Positions 26,900-36,297 of a DNA stretch of 64,000 nucleotides are shown piece by piece. The notes under the pieces were generated by a model. It saw only the letters and a program-made list of their open reading frames with translations, made no database searches and was not told the origin of the DNA. The translations under genes and the position numbers were made by a program. Every line of letters starts with the position of its first letter. Within the stretch, counting starts at the first letter, position 1. Source of the DNA: Acidobacteriaceae bacterium (lineage in GTDB: Bacteria; Acidobacteriota; Terriglobia; Terriglobales; Acidobacteriaceae); the NCBI GenBank assembly GCA_027452245.1, contig DAIDGW010000154.1, positions 49,034 to 113,033 of the forward strand, given 5' to 3'.

Positions 26900-27952
26900 C
26901 TAGTCCTCCTCTTGTATTTGGCTGCGGAACTCTTCGGAGAGCAGCAGTTGCGCGCCGGCGGTCACCACTTTCATTCCGGAAGGGTATGCGGCTCCGGAGA
27001 CAAAGTAGCCGCCGGTAACAGGGTTTTCGGTGGCTACTTCGTAGCGCGTAAATGCGGTGGGCGAGGTTGCTTTGTAAACCCACGCTTTGCCTTCCCACCA
27101 AACAATTGCACTCTGCGGGATCGTCAGACCCCGCACCGGAGATCCCACAGGAACAAGCACTGCAAGGTTCATGCCGACCGCCAGGCCGGGCCGACTGGGA
27201 ACCGTGTACAGAAAACTGATGCCTTGGATTTGTGCATCGACTTGGGGCATCGGAGAGACGAGCCCTGCCTCCAGCAGCTTGTTTCCCGGTGCAGTGATCC
27301 ATAAGCTCCTAGGTGCGGCGGCCACTTCCCCCGGCGCAAACACGACTTGCGCGAGAAACTCGCGCTGATCCAGGAGAGCGTCCAGCATTGGACGGTTGTT
27401 CGAAACCCACCCTTCGATTACGTTCCCCCAGTTCAGGCGGATGGTGTCCTGTTGCAGGTTAACGTTCTGTTCGTCAGCCGTGACCTGGGCCTGGATATTG
27501 CGATACGTCGCTTCGGCGTTCTGCATTGCCTGCAGCGAGAGATTCTGATCGTCTTCATACAGCGTTTTGGTTCGTTCATATTGATTCCGTGAGGTTGCAA
27601 GGTCCACTCGATCTCGCTCTACCTTGGTTTTCGCCGCAACATAGTTATTACGCAACGCGGCCAAGCTGCTCACGGGAATTAGAACCGACGTTGCACGTAG
27701 CTCAGCGCGCCTCGACATTGCAGTTAGCGATTCAATGCGGATGCCCTCGCGCGCTTGCGTTGCGGCATCCAGGGCGATTCGCGCAGTTCCGTTTTCAACA
27801 GACATGTGTGAATAGGTCTGCACGGTCTCCTGTTGGTCCTCATCATCGGCGCGTTGGCGACTTGCGGCTCCGTAGACGACCGCAACGATCGAGATTGCAG
27901 TTAACGTAATCAAAGTTGCGAGCAGCCATTTGATAGATCTGGTCACGATCAT
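26900..27952 (-). CDS. RND efflux membrane-fusion protein (CusB/HlyD-like)
   Basis: 350 aa. A single N-terminal membrane helix (LLATLITLTAISIVAVVYGA) anchors it. A long coiled-coil hairpin (about 100-170: YVAAKTKVERDRVDLATSRN and following) leads to lipoyl/beta-barrel segments (LDQREFLAQVVFAPGEV, PGLAVGMNLAVLVPVGSPV) and a membrane-proximal end (SAIVWWEGKAWVYK). Its start overlaps the outer-membrane factor stop by 4 bp (ATGA). It bridges the pump and the TolC-like channel. No His/Met-rich metal-binding tail is seen. Confidence 0.88.
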   Translation of the reverse strand: MIVTRSIKWLLATLITLTAISIVAVVYGAASRQRADDEDQQETVQTYSHMSVENGTARIALDAATQAREGIRIESLTAMSRRAELRATSVLIPVSSLAALRNNYVAAKTKVERDRVDLATSRNQYERTKTLYEDDQNLSLQAMQNAEATYRNIQAQVTADEQNVNLQQDTIRLNWGNVIEGWVSNNRPMLDALLDQREFLAQVVFAPGEVAAAPRSLWITAPGNKLLEAGLVSPMPQVDAQIQGISFLYTVPSRPGLAVGMNLAVLVPVGSPVRGLTIPQSAIVWWEGKAWVYKATSPTAFTRYEVATENPVTGGYFVSGAAYPSGMKVVTAGAQLLLSEEFRSQIQEED

Positions 27953-29367
27953 TTCCCCTTCGATCGCTCGAGTACGGGTGAGTGCGGCGCGAGCGGCTGA
28001 ATATCACCCGGCAAGAGCGGCTTCTGCACTGCATTTTCCAGGTCACCCAGCGCCTGTTGCGCACTGACGAGGGCATCAATTTCGGCAAGCGTGGTAACTA
28101 TCGTTAGAAGTTGAGCGCCATTGATAACCACACGATCACTCTGTCCAGCCTTGAATGCCGCCTTCGCAGAGTCCTGCTGCGCGACAGATTGCTGCACGAG
28201 TCGCCGTGTTTCAGCCAGCTGATTCAAAGCCGCGATGTATTTCGCTAAAGACCGCTCGCTCGCGGCAATCCCGGCCGCCTGTACCGAGAGGACTCGGTGT
28301 GCTAATTCATCGCGCCGCGCCTTCGCTTCGGCGATGGGACCCTGGTTGTGATTGAAAACGGGGAGCACGAGGTCCGCCGCGACTGAAAACAGCTGGTAGC
28401 CTTCTTCAAAGGCGTAGCTCGGACCAAGGTCAAGGTTCGGATATTGCAGCGCGATCTGAAGGCGAAAGGCGGCATCTGCCACGCTGTAGTCCGCGAGCGC
28501 TTTCCTGATATCGATCCGATTCAAGACAGCGTCCTGCTGGATTTGAATGGGCCTTAGCGACTCGGTGCCCGGAGGCTGATCCAGGTTCGGCCAGGAGATA
28601 CTGACATTGCTGAGCGCTGACACGGGTACACCGATTGCTGCAGCCAACGAAGCTCGCGCCTGCGCGATGCGCCCTACCGCCGATTGCACAGCCAAAAGCG
28701 TTTGCGTCTGCTGGATGCGCGCCGTGTCAACTTCAGGGCGGGAAATCAAGCCCACTGCTAATCGCTGCTCCAGCAGATGGACCTGTTGGTCCCGAAGGCT
28801 TTTTTCCTCTTCGAGCAAAGGGAGATTGCGCCGGGCGGCTGCATATTCAAGCAGGGCACCGCGAACTTGGGTGCGGACTGTCCATGCGGTGCTCGCCAAA
28901 TTCCATTGCGCGGCGCCTGCGAGGTGTTGAGCCTCGGTGATGCGACCTCCCCGCTTTCCTGCAGTTTCAATGGGCAGCGAAAATCCCGCACCCGCAATCC
29001 ACGGACTCTCGGGGGCCGTTTCTCCACCCAGGTCGGCTTGAATCGCCGGATTCGGCCGTGCGCGCGCGGTAACAATTGCAGCCTCGGCTTCCACAACCTG
29101 GTCGCGGGCGATTTGCAGACTGGGATTGAAATAGAACGCTGCCAGGGTTAGCTCCGGCAAGCTCCATTGTGTAAACGGCCACGCCGCGCTCGTGGGGGAC
29201 AGCTTACCTTGCAGAAAGGCGCGCAAGCCATCGTCCTGCAGAGTGCGCGCACTTAGGGAGTGGGCATTTTCAGTAATCGAAACTGGTGCGGAGTGGTAGC
29301 GCTGAGCCGCACAACCAGCCAGGTTCATGATGATGAGAAGTAAAACGATGTTCTTGAAAATCGGCAT
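27949..29367 (-). CDS. RND efflux outer-membrane factor (TolC/CusC-like lipoprotein)
   Basis: 472 aa. The lipobox LAGC lies at the end of the signal peptide (LLLIIMNLAGCAAQRYH). Two repeats of long helices with small strands follow, as in OEP-family channels: RDQVVEAEAAIVTARARPNP and later AFRLQIALQYPNLDLGPSY, the paired PNP/YPNL turns marking the repeats. It forms the trimeric exit duct of the pump. First large gene of the operon and coupled to the fusion-protein gene. Confidence 0.9.
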   Translation of the reverse strand: MPIFKNIVLLLIIMNLAGCAAQRYHSAPVSITENAHSLSARTLQDDGLRAFLQGKLSPTSAAWPFTQWSLPELTLAAFYFNPSLQIARDQVVEAEAAIVTARARPNPAIQADLGGETAPESPWIAGAGFSLPIETAGKRGGRITEAQHLAGAAQWNLASTAWTVRTQVRGALLEYAAARRNLPLLEEEKSLRDQQVHLLEQRLAVGLISRPEVDTARIQQTQTLLAVQSAVGRIAQARASLAAAIGVPVSALSNVSISWPNLDQPPGTESLRPIQIQQDAVLNRIDIRKALADYSVADAAFRLQIALQYPNLDLGPSYAFEEGYQLFSVAADLVLPVFNHNQGPIAEAKARRDELAHRVLSVQAAGIAASERSLAKYIAALNQLAETRRLVQQSVAQQDSAKAAFKAGQSDRVVINGAQLLTIVTTLAEIDALVSAQQALGDLENAVQKPLLPGDIQPLAPHSPVLERSKGK

Positions 29368-29440
29368 GGCTCCCCGCTGCGCAAAGTCGTAACGCGCCGA
29401 GGCACACTGGCCTCGGCAGTGCCGAGCACAGCAGAGAGCG

Positions 29441-29758
29441 TTAGATCCGAAGGGGAGAAAGACTTAAAGGGGGAGGACCAGTATCGAGTGAGTCGGGGCT
29501 GATCCGGAACCCGGCGAGGGGCGCTGCCGCGATCAGCACAGGATTCGCCCCAATGAACCATCGAATCACGGGCGAAAGCAACCGCTTGCCAACCGCGAAT
29601 ACCACGCCCACCGATGCGGCGAGGACGACTACGGTGTAGTCAGTTTCGCGGCCGGTCTGCATCGTATGATCCCAGTGGTCGAACAACTCAGTGATGTGTC
29701 CCCCGAGCATTCCAGCCAGTATGATCAGCGCCGCTGAATGTAGCAGTATCTTACGCAT
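29441..29758 (-). CDS. Small membrane protein at the head of the efflux operon
   Basis: 105 aa with two hydrophobic segments (ILLHSAALIILAGMLGGHIT and TVVVLAASVGVVFAVGKRLL) separated by a His/Asp-rich stretch (ELFDHWDHTMQTGRETDY) that could hold metal ions. It lies 73 bp upstream of the CusC-like gene in the same direction. I recall similar small proteins ahead of metal-efflux operons, but no named family. The C-terminal PPPLSLSPLRI is unusual and probably unstructured. Confidence 0.65.
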   Translation of the reverse strand: MRKILLHSAALIILAGMLGGHITELFDHWDHTMQTGRETDYTVVVLAASVGVVFAVGKRLLSPVIRWFIGANPVLIAAAPLAGFRISPDSLDTGPPPLSLSPLRI

Positions 29759-29774
29759 CTCACTCGAAAGCAGT

Positions 29775-29894
29775 CTAGAACCGCGTCACGTGACCGTCAA
29801 ATCTGCAGGTCAGAGATCCCTTCCGAAAAGTCCGCCTCCGGCCTGCTAAGAACATGAACACTAGGATGCTTACGAAGCTTAACAAAGCTGCCAT
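29775..29894 (-). CDS. Possible 39-aa single-span membrane protein
   Basis: Starts MAALLSFVSILVFMFLAGRR, one membrane helix followed by a basic tail (RRTFRKGSLTCRFDGHV). AAAGGAAC lies just upstream at suitable spacing. It precedes the efflux operon in the same direction, 16 bp before the next gene. Too short for certainty. Confidence 0.35.
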   Translation of the reverse strand: MAALLSFVSILVFMFLAGRRRTFRKGSLTCRFDGHVTRF

Positions 29895-30254
29895 GCGAGA
29901 GTTCCTTTTTTCGCGCCAGTGAGCGTAGTCTACAAGGCGTGAGATACGGACGTCGGCCGCTGCGATGTCGCAGGTCAACGACGGGTAAACCGGAGGTCCG
30001 TCGAGAAACGACTTATCGGACGAAAGTCGGATTGGTCGTGTGCCGAACTAGTATCGTCGGAATCTGGCAGACAGTTCGAACGCAGAATTCGAAATCGAGG
30101 TTTTTCAACATATCATGAGATTCGGGGTGCATCGCCGGGTGATGGCGCTGGCGAGTTTGGGCCAACTCCCCGCCCAAGCCGAAGGTTTCTGCAATCCCGT
30201 GGAATATGAGGAAAGGGTGTTCCCTGGGATCCGGGAGGTGGTTCTAAAAACTCC
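29895..30254. other. Divergent intergenic region, efflux operon / DUF1801 gene
   Basis: No supported frame. It must hold the promoters of both directions. I recognise no consensus promoter and no metal-regulator operator (no CueR- or CzcR-like palindrome). Confidence 0.35.
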
Positions 30255-30668
30255 ATGACCACGAGAACGGAATTGTTTCGATTGAACGGTGCGGTCGAGC
30301 GTGATCCGGCCATCGATCGATGGATGAGAGAGCGTACCGGTGAATTGGGAGCCATTGCAGAAATGTGGTTTGAGGTGATGCGAAAATCTGGAGACGAAGT
30401 CCGTGAGCTTTTGCACGATGGCTGTCCGACTGTATGTCTGGGAGATGCGGCCTTTGGTTACGTCAACTTATTCAGGTCGCACGTAAACGTAGGGTTCTTT
30501 CAAGGCGCATCACTGCCGGATCCGGCTCGCTTACTGCAAGGTGCCGGCAAGTTCATGCGCCATGTAAAGCTGAAACCAGGAACCGATACAAACGCCGCAG
30601 CGCTAAGCATGCTCATCGAAGCGGCGTATTTGGATATTAGAGCGCGCGTTGAACACGGGTTGGCTTAG
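30255..30668 (+). CDS. DUF1801-family protein
   Basis: 137 aa. The sequence carries the DUF1801 (YdhG-like) hallmark segments: EMWFEVMRKSGDEVRELLHD, GDAAFGYVNLFRSHVNVGFF, GKFMRHVKLKPG and the C-terminal LIEAAYLDIRARV. The family is a small cytoplasmic fold of unknown biochemical role, sometimes called iron-chaperone-like. No operon partner. Downstream lies integrase debris. Confidence 0.8.
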   Translation: MTTRTELFRLNGAVERDPAIDRWMRERTGELGAIAEMWFEVMRKSGDEVRELLHDGCPTVCLGDAAFGYVNLFRSHVNVGFFQGASLPDPARLLQGAGKFMRHVKLKPGTDTNAAALSMLIEAAYLDIRARVEHGLA

Positions 30669-30724
30669 AGAAACGCTTTGTCCGACGTAGAGATGAATCG
30701 CCGGATTCGTTAAAGATACGTTGC

Positions 30725-30913
30725 ATGGTGTTTGCAGGTCATGGGCCGACAACAGTCCGCTTCGATTTTCACAACATGAGGCATGGGCTGGCCACTTGGC
30801 TGGCGAAGCGGGAAACCGACCCGATTGTTATAGAGGGCGTGTTGCGCCACCTTCAGGCCTCTTTTCACTTGAACAAGCGCGAAGGAGCAACCCCGTCGCG
30901 CGCCATGACATGA
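30725..30913 (+). pseudogene. Tyrosine recombinase (integrase) C-terminal fragment
   Basis: The frame reads FDFHNMRHGLATWLAKRETD and then IEGVLRHLQ. This matches the R-H-x-L box of phage-type integrases (normally LRHSLA.WL, then LLRH). The catalytic N-terminal Arg box and the terminal Tyr are missing, so it is a dead remnant. The rest of the gap (to 31241) shows no clear gene; a frame to 31143 lacks any recognisable feature. Confidence 0.6.
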
Positions 30914-31241
30914 TCCGTCCGCAATCGGTGGAAGCCATTGTCGAGGACGTAAAAATGCCCGGTAGTCTTTCTCAGTTTAAAGCCGGTGATAAATTCTGTG
31001 ATACCCGCCAGCCGGATTTCGAAACCCTATATTTTCACTTTTGCGCCGAGGAATTGTGCGTGGAGACGCAGGTTATTGCCGAGGCAATAGCTCCTCGAGA
31101 AGCATGTGGGGAGCAGAGCGGCGTTCGATTCAGTGGAGGCTGACGAGCGAGTGTTCGTCGAGTGTTTCTCAAATCGCTTTCAGGGGCTATCCACAATCCT
31201 TCCCACCAGTGAGATCGCGGAATAAGCGCCAGTGTGGATAT

Positions 31242-34163
31242 TCAGAAGCTAAAGCGCAACTGGAACTGAAGACGTCGGTTATTGCCGAAAGCCATTTCGC
31301 CGGAGCCCGCCGTGGAGGCCAACCAGTTTGAACGCCCAAAGAATGGAGAACTCAGGCTGCCTACTGGCAGACCCGGGTTTGTGGTATTGAAGACGTTCCT
31401 TACGACAACCCCGATGGTCACGTTGTAGCGATGATCGGCGTTCGGAGCGGAGAACAGACCTCTTCCTGTCATAGCAGGCACTGGCCGCGCTCCGGATTCG
31501 GACAATCCATCTCCACTCACGGGTCCGAACCCGAAGGTCCGGCTTAGCCGGAAATTCAACATCATAAAACCTGGACCCTGACCGTAATTGTGGGGAATCA
31601 GGGGTATCCCGTTGAGCGGCGTCGGATTGAAAATGCCGAACGGAGTGACCATCACTCCCGGCTGGTTTGGATTGGTGGCAAAGGAAGGCCGATCCGTAAA
31701 AATAGTGTCCCCGTTATTGTCGTGTCCGGTTGTGATGTTGAATGGCGCGCCTGAACGCACTACCAGGAAAGGACTGAAGCTGGTACCGAATGGTCCAAAC
31801 ATCGACCCGCCCATCACGAAAGTGTGTCGAATATCAGTCGCGGTGCGTCCGTAGTCGGCTTGCAGATTGTTTTGGATAGCTGGAAATGTATCTATGCCGT
31901 CGGTATTGCCGAAAGCGCGACTGTACTCGTAACGACCAAACATCGCGAACCCATCGCTGAAAGATCTCCGAACATTTACTGTGAGTTGATTCTGGTCGAG
32001 TACACCCGCTGAATTGTATTGATAATTCGAATTCTTTGTCGGGATAAAACTGCTTCCTGCGGTTCCACCGACCGGTGGCGCTGTGACGTTCTGAGAAACC
32101 AGCAGATGTCTTCCCCACGTTCCGATGTAATTTAGCGAAACAACGGCTTTGAAAGGCATCTGGTGCTCAACTCCGAGTGAAGCCTGCATCAGGTAGGGTG
32201 AGCGGAGGTTAGGAGCCAGCGTGCGAAGGGTCTGCGGTAGTCCCATTCCCTGCAAGAACGCGATTGTCGGAATGTGAGGATAGAACGATGGATTATCCAG
32301 AACGAACTGCTGCTGAGTCTGGCCGTTAAAACGCATGGTTTGCAGCATCTGGAGAGCGGGGAAACGGTCGTAGAAGATTCCCGCGCCCATGCGAATCACG
32401 GTTTTGCTGTGTTTACCTCCTGGCATCCAAGCCATGCCGAGTCGAGGCGCAAAGTCCTTCAAGTCATGAAGATCGTTCTGCCATTCCCAGCGCAGTCCGG
32501 CATCGAACATGAAGTTTGGAGTCACCCGCCAACTATCCTGCGCGAACAGGCCAATATCGGTTTGGATGAGAGTGGAGACTGGCTGACCAGCAGCAATGGA
32601 GAATTGCGAAGCGCCGCCGCCCAGAGCCATAACGCTCGTAGGAGAAAATCCCGCTTGTTGCAGTATTACAGTGCGTTGATATTGTTGAATTGATGAAAGC
32701 GGCACCATAACTGGATTACCGTTCGCACCAAGAACAATCTGGTTAGCCGGATTCAGTTCCGGCGCCAGCCCTCCCGAGAAGACGAAAGTTCCATTAAAAT
32801 TTGCAGGCGAGTAGTCAAAAATCGCATCCCGATGCATCTGAGCGCCGAACGTCAGTGTGTGTTTTCCGATAGTCTTGGTTGTGTAATTCTGCAATTCCAG
32901 AAGTTTCTCGGAGTGTTGTGAATTCGCTACCTGTGCCCCACCCGCGGTAAATGCATCCATTACCTGTAAAGTGGGAGCCAAGTTTCCAGCTTGCTCTCCT
33001 ATACTTGTTTGAACAAATTGGAAGCGGGTTTGATTTACGGCAGAATTGGAGAGAACCGCATTCTCGGTCAGTTGAAAGGTGTGTGCATTCGTGGACCCCG
33101 TGTAGGAGCGCGAAGGAAGAATAAAGCCACCGACACCGGCGCTCGACTGCCAGGCGTGGTCCCATTCATAGCGCGCCGTTAGGTTGTGCCGATCGCTCAG
33201 TTTGTAGTCGAGGCGGCCTCCCAAGGACTGCTGGTTGTCAGGCATCAGGACCGCCTGCGTGAGGGGCGTTATGTTCAACGCGGGGTTAAGGACAGTGGCG
33301 TTCACGACTTCGTTGTCTGTTGCCCAACGTCCCTCGTAATCCAAGAAAAACGAAGCGCGTTGTTGAAGGGGACCGCCCAAGCTTCCAGAAAACTGCTTCG
33401 CCTGATAGGGCGGTTTGATTGGCGAATAAGGATTCCGGGAGTTGAGCACAGCATCGCTCATTTTGAATTGGGCTGTGCCGTGGATTTGATCCGAACCCGG
33501 TTTGGTAAATACTTCTACTCGCCCAAAACCGACATGATCGTACTGGGCTGAAAATGGATCCTGATTAATGCGAACTTCGCGAATGGAACTCTTTGGTGGC
33601 AATCGCGAACTTGAGAAGCCGTCCAGATACACCTGGTTCCCGGTTGAGCCCACCGCCGGTCCCGCGAGGGCTTGCAGGTCCTCCATGAGTTCATCCGGAT
33701 CATCAGGTAGGGCGTCCAGATCCGCACCCTGCAGGATGACTGCATTAGCGTTTTCGGTGGACTCCAAGGCCACGGAACTCGTCTGTTCGGAGGTAACGGT
33801 CACCTGTTCCTTCGCAGTCAGAACAGTGAGAACTACCTTCACCTCCACGTTGCCCCCGGCAGTAACCTCGGCCATCTCTGCGTCCGATGCATTGAAGCCG
33901 TTTGCCGCCACGTGAATGGCATATTTGCCCGGACGCAACCCCGGAACAACAAACTTCCCCAATCCGTCGGATTGAGTGCGCTGGATCAAATTGTTTCCCT
34001 GGAGTACTTTCACGATCGCGCCCGGGATGACCGCTCCCGACTCATCTACCACTGCGCCGCTCAGCGAACCGGCGCTTTGTTGCGCCCAAAGCACCGCTGC
34101 CAGGAGCATCGGGATACTCAGGCGCAAAAAACCACGTAACTTTACGGCAGAACCAATCAACAT
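31242..34163 (-). CDS. TonB-dependent receptor-like protein with carboxypeptidase-regulatory-like domain
   Basis: 973 aa, complete. A signal peptide (LSIPMLLAAVLWAQQSAG) is followed by the regulatory-like domain (GSLSGAVVDESGAVIPGAIV, GKFVVPGLRPGKYAIHVAA, about 30-115), a plug region (ADLDALPDDPDELMEDLQAL, VYLDGFSSSRLPPKSSIREV) and a large barrel ending RRLQFQLRFSF with the aromatic C-terminus of outer-membrane proteins. The start overlaps the stop of the epimerase gene by 7 bp, so it is the last gene of the glycan operon. It probably binds or moves a glycan, but this rests on position only. Confidence 0.9.
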   Translation of the reverse strand: MLIGSAVKLRGFLRLSIPMLLAAVLWAQQSAGSLSGAVVDESGAVIPGAIVKVLQGNNLIQRTQSDGLGKFVVPGLRPGKYAIHVAANGFNASDAEMAEVTAGGNVEVKVVLTVLTAKEQVTVTSEQTSSVALESTENANAVILQGADLDALPDDPDELMEDLQALAGPAVGSTGNQVYLDGFSSSRLPPKSSIREVRINQDPFSAQYDHVGFGRVEVFTKPGSDQIHGTAQFKMSDAVLNSRNPYSPIKPPYQAKQFSGSLGGPLQQRASFFLDYEGRWATDNEVVNATVLNPALNITPLTQAVLMPDNQQSLGGRLDYKLSDRHNLTARYEWDHAWQSSAGVGGFILPSRSYTGSTNAHTFQLTENAVLSNSAVNQTRFQFVQTSIGEQAGNLAPTLQVMDAFTAGGAQVANSQHSEKLLELQNYTTKTIGKHTLTFGAQMHRDAIFDYSPANFNGTFVFSGGLAPELNPANQIVLGANGNPVMVPLSSIQQYQRTVILQQAGFSPTSVMALGGGASQFSIAAGQPVSTLIQTDIGLFAQDSWRVTPNFMFDAGLRWEWQNDLHDLKDFAPRLGMAWMPGGKHSKTVIRMGAGIFYDRFPALQMLQTMRFNGQTQQQFVLDNPSFYPHIPTIAFLQGMGLPQTLRTLAPNLRSPYLMQASLGVEHQMPFKAVVSLNYIGTWGRHLLVSQNVTAPPVGGTAGSSFIPTKNSNYQYNSAGVLDQNQLTVNVRRSFSDGFAMFGRYEYSRAFGNTDGIDTFPAIQNNLQADYGRTATDIRHTFVMGGSMFGPFGTSFSPFLVVRSGAPFNITTGHDNNGDTIFTDRPSFATNPNQPGVMVTPFGIFNPTPLNGIPLIPHNYGQGPGFMMLNFRLSRTFGFGPVSGDGLSESGARPVPAMTGRGLFSAPNADHRYNVTIGVVVRNVFNTTNPGLPVGSLSSPFFGRSNWLASTAGSGEMAFGNNRRLQFQLRFSF

Positions 34164-35176
34164 GCTACTAACTCCAGGGAATAGTATTTACGGTACCAAT
34201 TCACGAATCTTTGAAGGCCCTCCTCAATCGACGTAGTAGGCCGAAAGCCGACCGCGTTGTAGAGGTCTTCCATGTGGGCATAGGTGCACGTGACATCCCC
34301 TGCCTGCATGGGAAGAAATCGCTTATCGGCTTTAGTTCCCAAGACACTTTCGAGAACTTCGACGAATCTCAACAGCTCCACCGGCTTATGATTGCCCAGG
34401 TTGTAAACTTTGTAACGCGCATCACTCAGGCAAGCCCCGCCTGTTTCCGAATTGACGCTGTGACTTGGGGCACGCGCCATGACGCGGACAATGCCCTCCA
34501 CAACGTCATCGACATAGGTAAAATCACGTTGCATTCGGCCATAGTTGTAAATCTCAATGGGCTGCCCACGAACGATGGAATCGGTGAATTTGAAGTAGCC
34601 CATATCAGGACGTCCCCATGGCCCATACACCGTGAAGAATCGCAGGCCGGTCACGGGCAATCCGTAAAGATGGCTGTACGAATGGGCGATTAACTCGTTG
34701 GATTTCTTAGTCGCCGCGTAAAGCGATACGGGATGTTCGACCGAATCTTCGACCGAAAAGGGAACTCTGGTGTTCGCTCCGTATACCGAACTCGATGAGG
34801 CGTACACAAAATGAGACAAGTCGGCATTTCGGACGCAAGCTTCCAGCAGATTTACAAATCCCACTAGATTGCTATTCACATAAGAGAGAGGGTTTTCGAT
34901 GGAATAGCGAACGCCAGCCTGGGCGGCGAGGTTCACCACGATCTGAGGAGCGCAATCAGAAACAAATTCAGTTACCCCGGCGCCATCGGCCAGATCGAGT
35001 TGCCGGAAGGAAAAGTTGCGTGCGCCGACCAGTTGCGCGAGGCGCGCTTTTTTCAAGCCAACGTCGTAATAGTTATTCAGATTGTCCATGCCAAAGATGT
35101 CGTAGCCGTCCCGTAGTAAACGCTTCGCGAGGTGAAAACCAATAAAGCCCGCTGCCCCAGTGATCAAGACCTTCAT
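34157..35176 (-). CDS. NAD-dependent sugar epimerase, UDP-glucuronate 4-epimerase-like
   Basis: 339 aa from the ATG at 35176, which overlaps the upstream stop (ATGA). A Rossmann motif (MKVLITGAAGFIGFHLAKRL) binds NAD; FGMDNLNNYYDVGLKKARL is the continuation typical of the GAE/LpsL subgroup. Ser in VYASSSSVYG and the YxxxK pair in LYAATKKSNEL are catalytic. RFFTVYGPWGRPDMGYFKF and RDFTYVDDVVEGI are further subgroup markers. It should interconvert UDP-glucuronate and UDP-galacturonate in the cytoplasm, feeding the glycosyltransferases of this operon. Confidence 0.9.
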   Translation of the reverse strand: MKVLITGAAGFIGFHLAKRLLRDGYDIFGMDNLNNYYDVGLKKARLAQLVGARNFSFRQLDLADGAGVTEFVSDCAPQIVVNLAAQAGVRYSIENPLSYVNSNLVGFVNLLEACVRNADLSHFVYASSSSVYGANTRVPFSVEDSVEHPVSLYAATKKSNELIAHSYSHLYGLPVTGLRFFTVYGPWGRPDMGYFKFTDSIVRGQPIEIYNYGRMQRDFTYVDDVVEGIVRVMARAPSHSVNSETGGACLSDARYKVYNLGNHKPVELLRFVEVLESVLGTKADKRFLPMQAGDVTCTYAHMEDLYNAVGFRPTTSIEEGLQRFVNWYRKYYSLELVAC

Positions 35177-36297
35177 GCCGTAACCTCCGCAAAACTGAGT
35201 TCCGGCTGGAAGGCGTTCATGGCTTGCATCACCGGAGGTATGCCGGCCACGGGAAAATGGAGTGCCGTGATCCCCCCGCCTTTCAGAGCGAGTGATTCGA
35301 TACCCTTTGGGGGGAGACCTGAGCACGCACCAAGCACAGACCTGAGCCAGTCGGGATGCCCCATGATGGCAACATGGCGAATTTCGTTCTGGCTTCTCTC
35401 CAGGATCTGTCGGATGCGAGGCAGCAACTTTTCTTCTGAAACTTGCTCCACAGCCTTATGCCTGCGATCCTGAAGGACCTTCGTCGCTAAATCTCGAGCC
35501 TCACTGCCAACCGACAGCGCGATCTCGATAGGAACCGGTGCGAGTATGTTTGAGAGGGCCTTGAGATACTCATCGCGAGGTTGCGGAGAAGCGATCAATA
35601 ACAGCCGTGTTCCTGTTCGTCCTTCCTTGAGCTTCGGCAGACGATCGCCAAGATGAGCTGTGTCATTCAGCAATTCAAGTCGGGCGTGCTTTTGAATACA
35701 CCGTATTCGGCTGATCGAGCAGTTGGACTGTTGCCATCCGTGAAAATGCCTCTCGTCCATACCTAGAGCGGTGTTGATTAATGCGCGGCCAGTTCCGCTA
35801 TGTGTAACCAGCAGGATGGATTTTCCCGAGTGTTGGATCAGCAGATCTTTCCAAAAGTGAGAAACCCGCCGATACAAGTCGCGCACTGGAAACTCGCTTT
35901 CTTCGAAAGGAGAGGGCATCGACATTTGATCGGGATGCCACCGCCAGCTCAGGAATTGCGCTGGGAATTGGTTCCGGATCTCTTGAAAGAGCAACCCTTC
36001 CCATAGCGGTAATTCAATCTCTCGCAGGCGGTCGTCAATTTCGAACTGCACCTCGCCTGTTTGACAGCGGATGGCATCAATGATCGCGAGAGCGGTCTTG
36101 ACGGCGCGACGCAAGGGGCTTGAGATAACGACTGCTATACCAGCACGAGAAAGCCGGGCACCGGTCAGGCGGGCTGCTTCGCGACCGGAAGGGGTGAGGT
36201 CAGGATCGTCCGAACATCCCTGACAGCGGCCTTCAACATTGAACGTGCTAACCCCATGACGGACGATCCAGACGGACGTTTCAAGCGTTGACGGCAT
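35173..36297 (-). CDS. Two-domain histidine phosphatase (phosphoglycerate mutase-like)
   Basis: 374 aa from the ATG at 36297. The N-terminal domain (1-215) has the catalytic RHG in SVWIVRHGVSTFN, Arg in ISSPLRRAVKTA, Glu in REIELPLWEGL and the second His in LLVTHSGTGRA. A second, degenerate copy follows (about 225-374): LLLIASPQPRDEYLKAL in place of the RHG strand and VAIMGHPDWLRSVLG, keeping only the later His, in SixA-like style. The gene overlaps the ABC exporter by 17 bp and the epimerase by 4 bp. It probably removes phosphate from a sugar or lipid intermediate of this pathway. Confidence 0.85.
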   Translation of the reverse strand: MPSTLETSVWIVRHGVSTFNVEGRCQGCSDDPDLTPSGREAARLTGARLSRAGIAVVISSPLRRAVKTALAIIDAIRCQTGEVQFEIDDRLREIELPLWEGLLFQEIRNQFPAQFLSWRWHPDQMSMPSPFEESEFPVRDLYRRVSHFWKDLLIQHSGKSILLVTHSGTGRALINTALGMDERHFHGWQQSNCSISRIRCIQKHARLELLNDTAHLGDRLPKLKEGRTGTRLLLIASPQPRDEYLKALSNILAPVPIEIALSVGSEARDLATKVLQDRRHKAVEQVSEEKLLPRIRQILERSQNEIRHVAIMGHPDWLRSVLGACSGLPPKGIESLALKGGGITALHFPVAGIPPVMQAMNAFQPELSFAEVTA

